Shown here: piece by piece, positions 17,142-25,645 of the stretch
How the letters are laid out: every line of letters begins with the position of its first letter
How positions within the stretch are numbered: the first letter of the stretch is position 1
Assembly (NCBI RefSeq): GCF_022829385.1
Contig: NZ_JAKSXX010000235.1
Location: 1 to 64,000, forward strand
Direction of reading: 5' to 3'
DNA from: Methylobacterium sp. J-070
Lineage (GTDB): Bacteria > Pseudomonadota > Alphaproteobacteria > Rhizobiales > Beijerinckiaceae
Length of the DNA: 64,000 bases
Program-made: the position numbers and the translations under genes
Notes under the pieces: model-generated
What the model was told of the DNA's origin: nothing
The model's database searches: none
What the model saw: the letters and a program-made list of their open reading frames with translations, nothing else

Positions 17142-18497
17142 TCACGCGGACTTCTGGACCGGCAGTCCCACGGATGTGACTTGGGGAGCACCGCGCATGA
17201 ACAGGAACAGCAGGCCGCTCAATCCCAGGGCCAGCACCAGGATGAAGGCCATGCCGAGCATGCCGGCATCGTAGGAACCGGTCGCGTCCTTCAGCCAACC
17301 GACCATGAACGGGCCGACGAAGCCGCCGGCTGCACCGACCGAGTTGATGAAGGCGAGGCCGCCTGCGGCGGCCGCGCCGGCGAGGAAGGTCTGCGGGATC
17401 GTGTAGAACACGGTCCGGGCCGAGATCGTGCCGATCAGCGCCAGCGTCAGGCCGACGAGCGCCGGCACCAGGGCGCTGAACACGACCGAGATCACCAGGC
17501 CGACGACACCGCAGGTGAGCGCGAGCGCCATGTTGAGGATCTTGCGCCCGGTCTTGTCGGCCACCCGAGCCCACAGCAGCATCGCCACCGTGGCGAAGAA
17601 GTACGGGATGGCCGAGACGAAACCGATGGTCAGGGTCGCCAGCCCATGTCCCTTGAGGATAAGCGGCAGCCAGATGCCAACGCCGTAGGAACCGATTGTG
17701 AAGGCGAAGGTGATGCCGGCCAGCACAAGGACGCGGCGGTCCCGCAACGCCTCGCCGAGCTTGTGGCGCGGGCTCTCGCGCCGCTCGCGCTCCAGGGCAT
17801 CGGTCAACGCGGTCCGTTCTTCGGCGGTGAGCCAAGCCGCGTCCTTCGGCGCATCCGAGAGGGTGGTGAGGCACAGCACGCCGAGGAAGCAAGCGGGCAA
17901 GCCCTCGACGATGAACATCCACTGCCAGCCTGACAGGCCGAGGACACCATGCATCTCGAGGAGCGACGAGGAGACCGGGCCGCCGATCAGGGACGAGAGC
18001 GGGGTGGCCGCCATGAACCACGCCAGCACGCGGGTACGTGAGCGGGCGGGAAACCACACCGAGAGGTACCAGATAACCCCGGGGAAGAAGCCCGCCTCGA
18101 ACACGCCGAGCAGGAAGCGCAGACCGTAGAAGCTGAGCGGGCCGACCGCGAAGGCGGTCGCCGCCGCGGCGAGCCCCCAGGTGATCATGATGCGCGCGAG
18201 CCAGCGCCGCGCCCCGAAGCGGTACATGGCCATATTGCTCGGCACTTCGAGCAGGCAGTAGCTCGCGAACATGATGCCCGCGCCCCAGCCGAACTGGGTG
18301 GCGGTCAGGCCGAGCTCGCGGTTCATCTGCAGGGCGGCGAAGCCGACGCTGGTCCGGTCGATGTAATTGAAGAAGTAGCCGAGCATCAGGATCGGCACGA
18401 GGCGCCACATCGCCTTGCGGATCGCGGTGTCCTCAACTGCTTTGACCGCCGGATCGGTGCCGGCTACGGCGACCGCGGCCATGGCATGGCTCGACAT
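17142..18497 (-). CDS. MFS transporter, anion:cation symporter (ACS) family
   Basis: This 451-residue major facilitator has about twelve hydrophobic segments. The start at 18497 follows AGAAGGACTT at good spacing. The family signature is clear near the N-terminus: GYFFNYIDRTSVGFAAL, then LEVPSNMAMYRFGARRW and a loop with FPARSRTRVLAWF. These are typical of ACS members that import organic anions such as tartrate, hexuronates, aldonates or phthalates. Cytoplasmic loops and a long central hydrophilic stretch (about residues 210-260) fit. It lies between the exported lactonase (17071) and a CoA-transferase (18590), so it is the probable uptake route for the acid that the operon degrades. Confidence 0.92.
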   Translation of the reverse strand: MSSHAMAAVAVAGTDPAVKAVEDTAIRKAMWRLVPILMLGYFFNYIDRTSVGFAALQMNRELGLTATQFGWGAGIMFASYCLLEVPSNMAMYRFGARRWLARIMITWGLAAAATAFAVGPLSFYGLRFLLGVFEAGFFPGVIWYLSVWFPARSRTRVLAWFMAATPLSSLIGGPVSSSLLEMHGVLGLSGWQWMFIVEGLPACFLGVLCLTTLSDAPKDAAWLTAEERTALTDALERERRESPRHKLGEALRDRRVLVLAGITFAFTIGSYGVGIWLPLILKGHGLATLTIGFVSAIPYFFATVAMLLWARVADKTGRKILNMALALTCGVVGLVISVVFSALVPALVGLTLALIGTISARTVFYTIPQTFLAGAAAAGGLAFINSVGAAGGFVGPFMVGWLKDATGSYDAGMLGMAFILVLALGLSGLLFLFMRGAPQVTSVGLPVQKSA

Positions 18498-18589
18498 GGT
18501 GCAAGTCCTTCTGAGGCGTTTCCGGTCGGGCGTGGTTTCTTCTGAGTCGGCGCGGCGTCGAGGCCGCGCATCGAAGTCGGTGAAGCGCC

Positions 18590-19843
18590 TCAAGCCGCGT
18601 CGGCGCGGGCCCGGAGGCCGGTTGGACCACTGACGATGCCGCGGGTCGCGAGATCCTCGATTTCGGTCGGGTCGAGGCCGAGTTCGGTCAGGATCTCGGC
18701 GCCGTGCCCGCCCGCCTCGGGCAGATCGAGGCGCAGGCCGGGCCGGACGCCGTTCAGCTCCAGCGGCAGGGCTGGGATCATGGTCGTTCGGCCGTCGGGA
18801 AGCGTCACCCCGACCATCGCGCCGGGATGGTTGAGGTGCGGGTCGTCGAACATCTCGTCCGGCCGGGTTATCGCCGCAAACGGCAAGCCGGCGCGCTCGC
18901 AGACCTGCATGATCGCGGCGCGGTCGTGCTGCCTGAGGATCTCGCGCAACCGCGGCATGAAGCGCTCGCGCGCGTGGACCCGCTGCGGGTTTGTCGCGAG
19001 GTCGGGATCTCCGGCGAGGTCGCCACAGCCGAAGGCCTCACAGAACAGCTGCCACTGCGTGTCGGTGACGACGCCGACGAAGACCTGGTCATCGTCACCG
19101 GTCTCGAACACGTCGTAGACCGCCCAGGCCGAGATGCGTGCCGGCATCGGCGCCGCTGCCTTCCCGGTCACGGCGAACTGCGCCATGTGCTGGGCCACGA
19201 GGAACATGTTGTTCTCGAACAGGCCGCTGCGGATCACTTGGCCGCGGTCGGTCGTGTGCCGCTCCTGCAGGGCGGCGAGGATGCCGATGGCCGCGAACAT
19301 GCCACCCATCACATCGTTTACCGACGCGCCGGCGCGCAGCGGCCGACCAGGCGGCCCGGTCATGTAGGCGAGGCCGCCCATCATCTGGACGACTTCGTCC
19401 AGTGCGGTGCGCTGCTCGTAGGGGCCGGTCAGAAACCCTTTGAGCGAGCAGTAGATCAGCCGCGGGTGCTCCGCGCAGAGCGCCTCGGCCCCGAGACCCT
19501 GCTTGTCCAAGGCGCCGGGCCGAAAGTTCTCCGTGACCACGTCGGCGCTCGCGATGAGGCGCTTGACCAGCGCGAGGCCCTCGGACGACTTCAGGTCGAC
19601 CGCGAGGCTGCGCTTGTTCCGGTTGTAGGTCGGAAAGAAGCCCGCGCCCGAGCCCGGCAGGCGCCGGGTATTATCGCCCGCCCCGACTGGCTCGATCTTG
19701 ATCACGTCGGCGCCGAGGTCGCCCAGGATGAGGCCGCAGGTCGGCCCCATCACCATGTGTGAGAACTCGATGACGCGAACACCCGCGAGGGGCAGGACCT
19801 TCGCGATGGTCTGCACCGGATCGTCTCCGAGGGCATCAGTCAT
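18590..19843 (-). CDS. CaiB/BaiF family (class III) CoA-transferase
   Basis: This 417-residue class III CoA-transferase has the hallmark IEFSHMVMGPTCGLILGDLGADVIKIEP (read in two pieces, residues about 24-52), the NRNKRSLAVDL block, and a candidate catalytic Asp in ALDEVVQMMGGLAYMTG. AAAGGAACG lies upstream of the ATG. Its ATGA start overlaps the stop of the HMG-CoA-lyase-type gene (19840), so the two are translationally coupled and probably act in sequence: transferase makes a 3-hydroxy-3-methyl-type acyl-CoA, lyase splits it. It is the second class III transferase of this operon, which suggests two different acids or donor pairs. Confidence 0.92.
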   Translation of the reverse strand: MTDALGDDPVQTIAKVLPLAGVRVIEFSHMVMGPTCGLILGDLGADVIKIEPVGAGDNTRRLPGSGAGFFPTYNRNKRSLAVDLKSSEGLALVKRLIASADVVTENFRPGALDKQGLGAEALCAEHPRLIYCSLKGFLTGPYEQRTALDEVVQMMGGLAYMTGPPGRPLRAGASVNDVMGGMFAAIGILAALQERHTTDRGQVIRSGLFENNMFLVAQHMAQFAVTGKAAAPMPARISAWAVYDVFETGDDDQVFVGVVTDTQWQLFCEAFGCGDLAGDPDLATNPQRVHARERFMPRLREILRQHDRAAIMQVCERAGLPFAAITRPDEMFDDPHLNHPGAMVGVTLPDGRTTMIPALPLELNGVRPGLRLDLPEAGGHGAEILTELGLDPTEIEDLATRGIVSGPTGLRARADAA

Positions 19844-20787
19844 GCGGCGTTCCTTTGATCGCTAGCGGTGCGGAAGCCCTTGGGCAGGCCGGCATCGGGG
19901 ACATGGCCATAGAGCGGTTCGCCAGGCAGTGCCTCGGCGACGATCGCCCGTGCCGCGATTAGTCGGTCGAGGTCGATCCCGGTGCGCAGACCCATCGCCT
20001 CCAGCAAGAAGACGAGGTCTTCGGTGACGACGTTGCCAGTGGCGCCCGGTGCGTAGGGGCAGCCGCCGAGCCCCCCCTGCGAGGCATCGAAGGTGGTGAC
20101 ATCCGCCTCCAGCGCCGCGACCACGTTGGCGAGCCCCTGCCCGCGCGTGTTATGGAAATGACCACCCCCGGCGCGATCGCCCAGGGCGCGCTTGAGCGCC
20201 TTGAACATGCGCCGCACCTGCGCCGGGTTGCCGGACCCAGTCGTGTCGGAAAGGCCGACGCTGTCGGCGCCGGCGCGCGCGACCTTCTCGGCAAGCGCGA
20301 TCACCCAGGCCTCGTCGATCGTCCCCTCCAGGGTGCAGCCGAAGGCGGTCGAGATGCCGACCTCGATGCCCGGGCGCTGACCCGCGGGCAGGCTGTCTCG
20401 GAGCGCGCACATCCGAGCGACATCCTCAACAGCCTGCTCGGGCGTCATGCCGACATTCGATTGACTATGCAGTCGCGAGGCCGACACCGGCACCGTCAGC
20501 TTGGGAGTGCCAGCCGCGAACGCGCGCTGTGCACCTCTCAGGTTGGGCACCAGGGCGAGGATGGTGACATCCGACAGTTCGATCGCGGCCTGCATCACCT
20601 CGGCCGTATCCGCCATCTGTGGGAGCCGTCCCGCGTGGACGAAGGAGCCGACCTCGATCTCCGGCAGACCGGCTGCTGCCAGCGCCGTGATCCAACGGAC
20701 CTTCGCCTCTGTCGGCATCGTCCGCGCGATGCTCTGTAGGCCGTCGCGCGGCCCGACCTCGCTAACGACGATGTCAATCTCCGGCAT
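19840..20787 (-). CDS. Hydroxymethylglutaryl-CoA lyase family enzyme
   Basis: This 315-residue DRE-TIM metallolyase has VGPRDGLQ at the N-terminus (metal and catalytic residues), EVGSFVHAGRLPQM, GISTAFGCTLEG, SDTTGSGNPAQ, HFHNTRGQGLANV and the C-terminal GGLGGCPYAPGATGNVVTED, containing the conserved Cys loop. These are characteristic of HMG-CoA lyase, which cleaves HMG-CoA to acetyl-CoA and acetoacetate. Several relatives instead cleave citramalyl-CoA or related hydroxyacyl-CoAs. The start at 20787 follows GGGAGG by 4 nt; an ATG at 20811 is the alternative. It is the first gene of the operon and faces the IclR gene. With coupled CoA-transferase and crotonase it completes a CoA-dependent cleavage route. 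Confidence 0.92.
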   Translation of the reverse strand: MPEIDIVVSEVGPRDGLQSIARTMPTEAKVRWITALAAAGLPEIEVGSFVHAGRLPQMADTAEVMQAAIELSDVTILALVPNLRGAQRAFAAGTPKLTVPVSASRLHSQSNVGMTPEQAVEDVARMCALRDSLPAGQRPGIEVGISTAFGCTLEGTIDEAWVIALAEKVARAGADSVGLSDTTGSGNPAQVRRMFKALKRALGDRAGGGHFHNTRGQGLANVVAALEADVTTFDASQGGLGGCPYAPGATGNVVTEDLVFLLEAMGLRTGIDLDRLIAARAIVAEALPGEPLYGHVPDAGLPKGFRTASDQRNAA

Positions 20788-20823
20788 GGCACCTCCCGAT
20801 AGGGCCGTCATCGGTCCTTGAAT

Positions 20824-20865
20824 ATTCTGTTAGACAGAATTATTTTCTATTTCGTAGAAATAATT
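20824..20865. promoter_or_regulatory. Two palindromes between the lyase operon and the IclR gene (candidate operators)
   Basis: In this AT-rich gap there is a perfect inverted repeat at 20824-20840 (ATTCTGT-TAG-ACAGAAT). Overlapping it at 20838-20865 is a second palindrome, with an 11-bp stem interrupted by one bulged base around TTTCG. IclR proteins bind such palindromes between divergent genes. Assignment as operators rests on position and symmetry only. Confidence 0.6.
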
Positions 20866-20914
20866 ACGCATCATCTCGTAGACGTCAATGGCGGAACTGG
20901 TTGGAGTGCATGAG

Positions 20915-21682
20915 ATGTCAAACGGGAGCGAACGGCCGGGCCGACGTCGGGGGCGACCACCTGGCCAGCGGAATATCGGGGAAGCCACGGCGGCGCCTGC
21001 CGAATTGCCGCGCGTGGATGCGGTCGAGCGCGCCTTGGCCATCCTCGACGCCTTCACCGAGGATCGGGTGCGGCTCACGCTGGCGGAGATCGCGCACCGA
21101 ACGGGGCTCTACCCGAGCACTGTCTTGCGGCTGGCGGGATCCCTATCTCGCTTCGGCTACCTGAATCGAGATGATAACGGACAGTATCGTCTCGGGCCGA
21201 CGCCGTTGCGGCTGGGTCAACTTTATCGGCAGACGTTCGATTTGACCGACTACGTGCGTCCAGCGCTCGCTCGTCTGTCCGAGGCGACAGGCGAGACCGC
21301 GGCCTTCTACATCCGCGACGGCGACAAGCGGATCTGTCTTTACCGTCACCACGCGCCACGGATGATCCGTCACCATCTGGAAGAAGGTGCTCAACTTCCG
21401 CTCGACAGAGGCGCGGGCGGGCGTGTACTTTTGGCCTACACCGGGGCGATAGACCCAGGCAGCGCGGCGATCCGAGAGTGCGGGCTCGCAATATCCCTAG
21501 GCGAGCGCGATTCTGAGACCGCCGCAATCGCAACACCGGTCCATGGCAACCATGGGACATTCCTCGGCGCGCTCGGCATCATAGGATTGCGAAGCCGCTT
21601 CGAGGGCGAGCGGATCGACCTACTTAGTCAGTTACTGCGCGCGGAGGCCTCATCCTTGACACGGCTCCTCAGTGGCCGATGA
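20915..21682 (+). CDS. IclR-family transcriptional regulator
   Basis: This regulator of about 255 residues starts at 20915, where GGAG precedes the ATG by 8 nt; an ATG at 20888 would add nine residues. A basic, AT-hook-like segment (PGRRRGRPPGQR) opens the protein. The winged helix-turn-helix follows: AVERALAILDAFTEDRVRLTLAEIA and GLYPSTVLRLAGSLSRFGYL (in pieces). Then comes the GAF-like effector domain, with DYVRPALARLSEATGETAAF, RDGDKRICLYRH and LPLDRGAGGRVLLA. It is transcribed divergently from the lyase/CoA-transferase operon and is the obvious candidate to control it in response to the substrate. Confidence 0.92.
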   Translation: MSNGSERPGRRRGRPPGQRNIGEATAAPAELPRVDAVERALAILDAFTEDRVRLTLAEIAHRTGLYPSTVLRLAGSLSRFGYLNRDDNGQYRLGPTPLRLGQLYRQTFDLTDYVRPALARLSEATGETAAFYIRDGDKRICLYRHHAPRMIRHHLEEGAQLPLDRGAGGRVLLAYTGAIDPGSAAIRECGLAISLGERDSETAAIATPVHGNHGTFLGALGIIGLRSRFEGERIDLLSQLLRAEASSLTRLLSGR

Positions 21683-21971
21683 CAACTCTCGGCCGCTCGC
21701 AAGCATCGCGGCAGACGCAGCCGGCCCATAACCAAAAAACGGCTGCCGGCCGCCGATGCCGAATGGCCAACTATTCTTACCCGCACATTGGTGACTACTG
21801 GCCGGGTTGAACCCTTTCCGTTTACTTTCGCTTTAGAGGACATATCAGAGTGCTAAGCACGTCCGCAAAGGGCGCGAAGCAGAACGCCTGCTTCTGGACG
21901 ACGGGCCAAGTTCCGCCAGCTACGTAACGTCTAAGCTTGACGGCTCTAGCCCACACCACAGGTAGATCGGT

Positions 21972-23390
21972 TCACCGTCGTAGGTCGCTGATGCCGAGTT
22001 CGGTCCACATCCAGCCGAAGTCGTAGCTCGCCATCGGATCACTGGGCGCACGGCCACGCCTGCTCTCGCTCTCCAGAAACTTCAGTCAAGCCGCCGCCTT
22101 CTCGCGCCCCGCCTTCGAGCGCACGCTGGCACGCGGAGTCTTGTCGCCCAACATGCCGACTGGCTGATCGAGAGCAGCGCGGTAATGGCCGCTCAGCCCC
22201 TCGTGCACGAGGCTCGTCTGCAGGTCGGGTGGAAGCTCCTCTTCATGGGGCGGAGCCTCCTTCTGAGATTAAGCCATCGCCTGCGCGACGGTTTGGATCT
22301 CGGTCAGCGGCGAGCGCACCAGACGGTCCAACAAAGGCGTGAAGAGTGCCTGTGCCCGCGCGGCCCGATCCGCCGAGTTGACGCTCACCAGCAAGCCCGT
22401 CTCGATCAACTCGATGGTGCCCAGCACCGTGCCACCGTTCTCAAGCGTCACGCTGTAGGTCTGCATCGTTCCGGTGCCGGTCGTCCCGGTGTTCCGTGGC
22501 TTCGGAAACGGACGAGACTTCGTTTCTAGCCAGTTCCAGAACGTGTCGGTCTCCTCCCGCAGGTCCGGCACGCTGCGCAGCCGCGCCCGCACCTCGGCCA
22601 CGTCTATCCTCGGCAAGAGTGGGTACCGCATAGTGTGGAACGCGATCTCGGCGCCCTCGCTGTTCACCAGGGTCGGTAAGCTCGGATCCAGCAGCCCGGG
22701 CAGGATGTCTGCGAGCCACAGGTTGGTGAACAGCGGCGCCGCGTCGGTCAGGAGGAGTGTGTCCAGGACGCTCCGGTCGGCATCGGCCGGCAGATCCCCC
22801 TTCCGCGCCAGCTTCTTGAACTCACGACCGGCGCGCTTGGCCGAACTCTTCAGGATGCGCAGCACCTCCTCGGAGGCATCGCGCCCGAACGAGAGCACAC
22901 CGCCTGCCATGACATGCGAGCCGCCGTGCTCGACGATGCGTGCGCCGATCCGCTCCCAAGGCGCGAGAGATCGACTGGCCGTCCGCTCCGTGATGCGGAC
23001 CGGCTCGCCTCCGCGGACCAGATCACGGGCCAGAAAGCTCTCGCCGGGAACGAGGCCGCTGACCTCGTACAGGCTCATCACGGAGCGGCGCAGCGCCTCC
23101 ATGTAGCGCCTGTTGGCGACCGGCTCCTTCCAGCTCCGGCGCTTGAGGTACGCGTCCACCAAGTTGACGTCGTCGGGCTCGACGGTGCGGGTGAGGAAAT
23201 CCTCGAAGGCGCAGCCCCACAGCGTCATAAACTGAGCCGGACCCAGGAGGCTCTCCAAGTCCTCCAGCTCCAGGTCGGCTTGCTCGCAGGCTGGTCCGAC
23301 ATGCAGCCAAAGCGCCTCATCGAACGGCTCCCGCCACTCCTCGCGCGTGAGCCACTTGATGAGACCTGCGAGCGAGGAGCTGCTGGGCAT
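21972..23390 (-). pseudogene. Unknown conserved protein, broken by two in-frame stop codons
   Basis: An open frame begins at 23390 and ends with TAA at 22269-22271 (373 residues). The same frame then continues with good protein-like sequence for about 100 more codons, interrupted only by a TGA at 22086-22088, to a final TGA at 21972-21974. The extra part reads EEELPPDLQTSLVHEGLSGHY, then PVGMLGDKTPRASVRSKAGR, the TGA where a Trp-like codon would fit (stop-LKFLESESRRG), and YDFGWMWTELGISDLRR. From memory that C-terminal block closes a family of uncharacterised bacterial proteins of about 470 residues. The gene therefore looks like a recent pseudogene; recoding is less likely. Function unknown. 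Confidence 0.7.
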
Positions 23391-23622
23391 GGCGGTTCCG
23401 GAAGCTCACGCCAGGGTAGCGGCTGGTGCTCGACGATCAAGCATCCCGGCTCTGCAACCCCTGCTGCTCGGGAAGGCACACAGTCCAGAAAACGAGAGAG
23501 ATGCCGCCGTCGCTGCCGAGCTTAGATCACAGGCCCGCGAGCCCTCGCCGCGCCTGGAACCACATGGTGCGCGAGGCGCTAACCATATCGACCGCAGCGG
23601 GTTGTGGAACCGGAAGCGAACC

Positions 23623-25446
23623 ATGGCCGACAGAGCGAACGCCGAGCCTCCACTGACCGTCGATCGCCGCGGCTTCGTCAAGCTCGCCGGTGTCGCCGCA
23701 GCCGCGGCAAGCGCGCCGGTCACGGCCGCCCTCGCGCAGGCCGGGCAGACCGAGCGCGTCACGCCCCAGCCTGCACCACCGCTCGCGGCCGACGAGAACA
23801 CCGCCGACATCCTGGTCGATACCCTGATCACCTGGGGCGCTACCCACGCGTTCGGCATCGTCGGCGACGGCATCAACCCCATCGTCGAGGCCCTGCGCAA
23901 ACGCCAGGACAAGATCGCCTTCATCGGCGTCCGCCACGAGGAGGCCGCCGCCTTCATGGCCGCCGGCATGGCCAAGCACGGCGGTCGCCTGGGGGTGTGT
24001 CTCGCCACGACCGGACCCGGCGCCGTCCACCTCATGAACGGGCTGTACGACGCCGCCTACGACAACGCCCCCGTGGTGGCGATCACCGGCACGACCTTCC
24101 ACGACCTGGAAGGAATGCGCTTCATGCAGAGCGTCGACACCGTCAAGCTGATGCAGGACGCGGCGCTGTTCAACGAGCGCGTCACTGGTCCCGCGAACGC
24201 CGTGATGCTCGTCAACCGCGCCTGCCGAGCGGCATTCGCCGGCCGGGGCGTTGCGCACCTCACCATCGCCAAGGACGTGCAGCGCCAAGCCCTCTCCGCC
24301 GACAAGCCCTCGCCCGAGAACCACGGCGGGCGCACCTCCTCTTCCTGGTCGCCGCCGATGGGCACACCGCCCGCAGACCAGCTCCGGGCCGCCGCAGAGG
24401 TCATCAATGCCGGCAAGCGCGTCGCCATCCTGGCCGGCCAGGGCTGCGCGAACGCCGTGCCGCAGCTGCGCCGCCTCGCCGAGAGCCTCAGCGCGCCGAT
24501 CGCCAAGGCTTACCTCGCCAAGGCGCTGCTGCCCGACGACGATCCGCTGACCACCGGCGGTATCGGCCATCTCGGCACGGCGCCCTCGCAATGGGCGATG
24601 CAAAGCTGCGACACGGTCGTGATCCTCGGCACGACCATGCCGTGGATCGACTACTACCCGAAGCCCGGTCAGGCGCGGGGCGTGCAGATCGACATCAAGC
24701 CGGACCACATCGGCCTGAAGTATCCGGTCGAGGTCGGCCTGACCGGCGACATGGGCGCGACGCTCGACGCGCTGATGCCAATGCTGAGGGCGGAGCCCGA
24801 CCGTACCTTCTTGACCGAGGCGCAGACGCGCATGCGCGATTGGCGCACCCTGCTCGACCAGGTCGAGACGACCCAGAAGGGACTGCGCCTGCGGCCGCAG
24901 ACGGCGATGCGCGCGCTCAGCGAGCTCGCACCGGCCAATGCCCTGTTCAGTATGGATTGCGGCGCGAACACCCATTTTGCCGCGCGCCACATTCAAATCC
25001 GGGAGGGTCAGGACTGGACGGGCTCGGGCACGCTGGTGACGATGGCCTCGGCTCTGCCACTGGCAATCGCGGGCGCGTTCGCTCATCCGGGTCGCCCCTC
25101 GATCGCCGTGGCGGGTGATGGCGGCCTGGCGATGTTGATGGCGGAGCTGTCGACGGCGGTCCTGCACGGGCTCGACGTCAAGGTGATGGTGCTCAACAAC
25201 GACGCGCTGGCGCAGGTGAAGGGCGAGCAGCGGGAGATCGGCGCGCCGGAATACGGCTGCAAGCTCGGTCACATCGACTTCGCGGCCTACGCGCGTGCGG
25301 TCGGCGCCAGGGGCTTCAGCGCCGACAGCGTCGCCGATCTCAGGCCGGCGGTGCAGGCGTGGCTGTCGACGCCGGGTGTGGCGCTGCTCGACGTTCAGGT
25401 TGATGCCGAGGAGGAGAGCCACAGGCCCGACAAGGTCACGGCTTGA
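23623..25446 (+). CDS. Tat-exported ThDP-dependent pyruvate-oxidase-like enzyme
   Basis: This 607-residue ThDP enzyme is related to PoxB/pyruvate oxidase and acetolactate synthase. The start at 23623 gives a Tat signal, VDRRGFVKLAG at residues 13-23, followed by a hydrophobic Ala-rich stretch and an ALAQ cleavage region near residue 39. Longer frames upstream overlap the divergent broken gene. The Pyr domain has the catalytic Glu in GVRHEEAAAFMA and TTGPGAVH. The PP domain has AGDGGLAMLMAELSTA and VLNNDALAQVKGEQ. Export of a ThDP enzyme requires folding with cofactor in the cytosol, which suits the Tat route. The periplasmic reaction is unknown. It is monocistronic and converges with the gene ending at 25646. 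Confidence 0.87.
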   Translation: MADRANAEPPLTVDRRGFVKLAGVAAAAASAPVTAALAQAGQTERVTPQPAPPLAADENTADILVDTLITWGATHAFGIVGDGINPIVEALRKRQDKIAFIGVRHEEAAAFMAAGMAKHGGRLGVCLATTGPGAVHLMNGLYDAAYDNAPVVAITGTTFHDLEGMRFMQSVDTVKLMQDAALFNERVTGPANAVMLVNRACRAAFAGRGVAHLTIAKDVQRQALSADKPSPENHGGRTSSSWSPPMGTPPADQLRAAAEVINAGKRVAILAGQGCANAVPQLRRLAESLSAPIAKAYLAKALLPDDDPLTTGGIGHLGTAPSQWAMQSCDTVVILGTTMPWIDYYPKPGQARGVQIDIKPDHIGLKYPVEVGLTGDMGATLDALMPMLRAEPDRTFLTEAQTRMRDWRTLLDQVETTQKGLRLRPQTAMRALSELAPANALFSMDCGANTHFAARHIQIREGQDWTGSGTLVTMASALPLAIAGAFAHPGRPSIAVAGDGGLAMLMAELSTAVLHGLDVKVMVLNNDALAQVKGEQREIGAPEYGCKLGHIDFAAYARAVGARGFSADSVADLRPAVQAWLSTPGVALLDVQVDAEEESHRPDKVTA

Positions 25447-25529
25447 GCGGAAGCCGGCTGCCGCGAACAGACACGTCCTCCGGCGGCGGATGGCTCATCC
25501 TCGGCTCACGTCTCGGGCTTCGTACAAGT

Positions 25530-25559
25530 CGGGGCCGCCTGATCGGTCGTCTGGGCGGC
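25530..25559. terminator. Stem-loop between converging genes
   Basis: A perfect 8-bp GC-rich stem (GGGCCGCC at 25530-25537 and GGCGGCCC at 25552-25559) with a 14-nt loop lies between the stops of the genes at 25446 and 25646. It could end transcription from both sides. No T-run follows, so it is a weak terminator call. Confidence 0.4.
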
Positions 25560-25645
25560 CCTGCGCTCATACATGCTGATCGCCCAGCACACTCTCCAGC
25601 CTTTTTGTCGCTGAAGAGTGGGCACTTCCGTGGCGCTACGTGCGA

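Noticed and set aside
23527-25422. A 631-residue antisense open frame
   Set aside because: It is opposite the ThDP enzyme gene and has the His/Arg/Gly-rich composition of shadow frames in GC-rich DNA.
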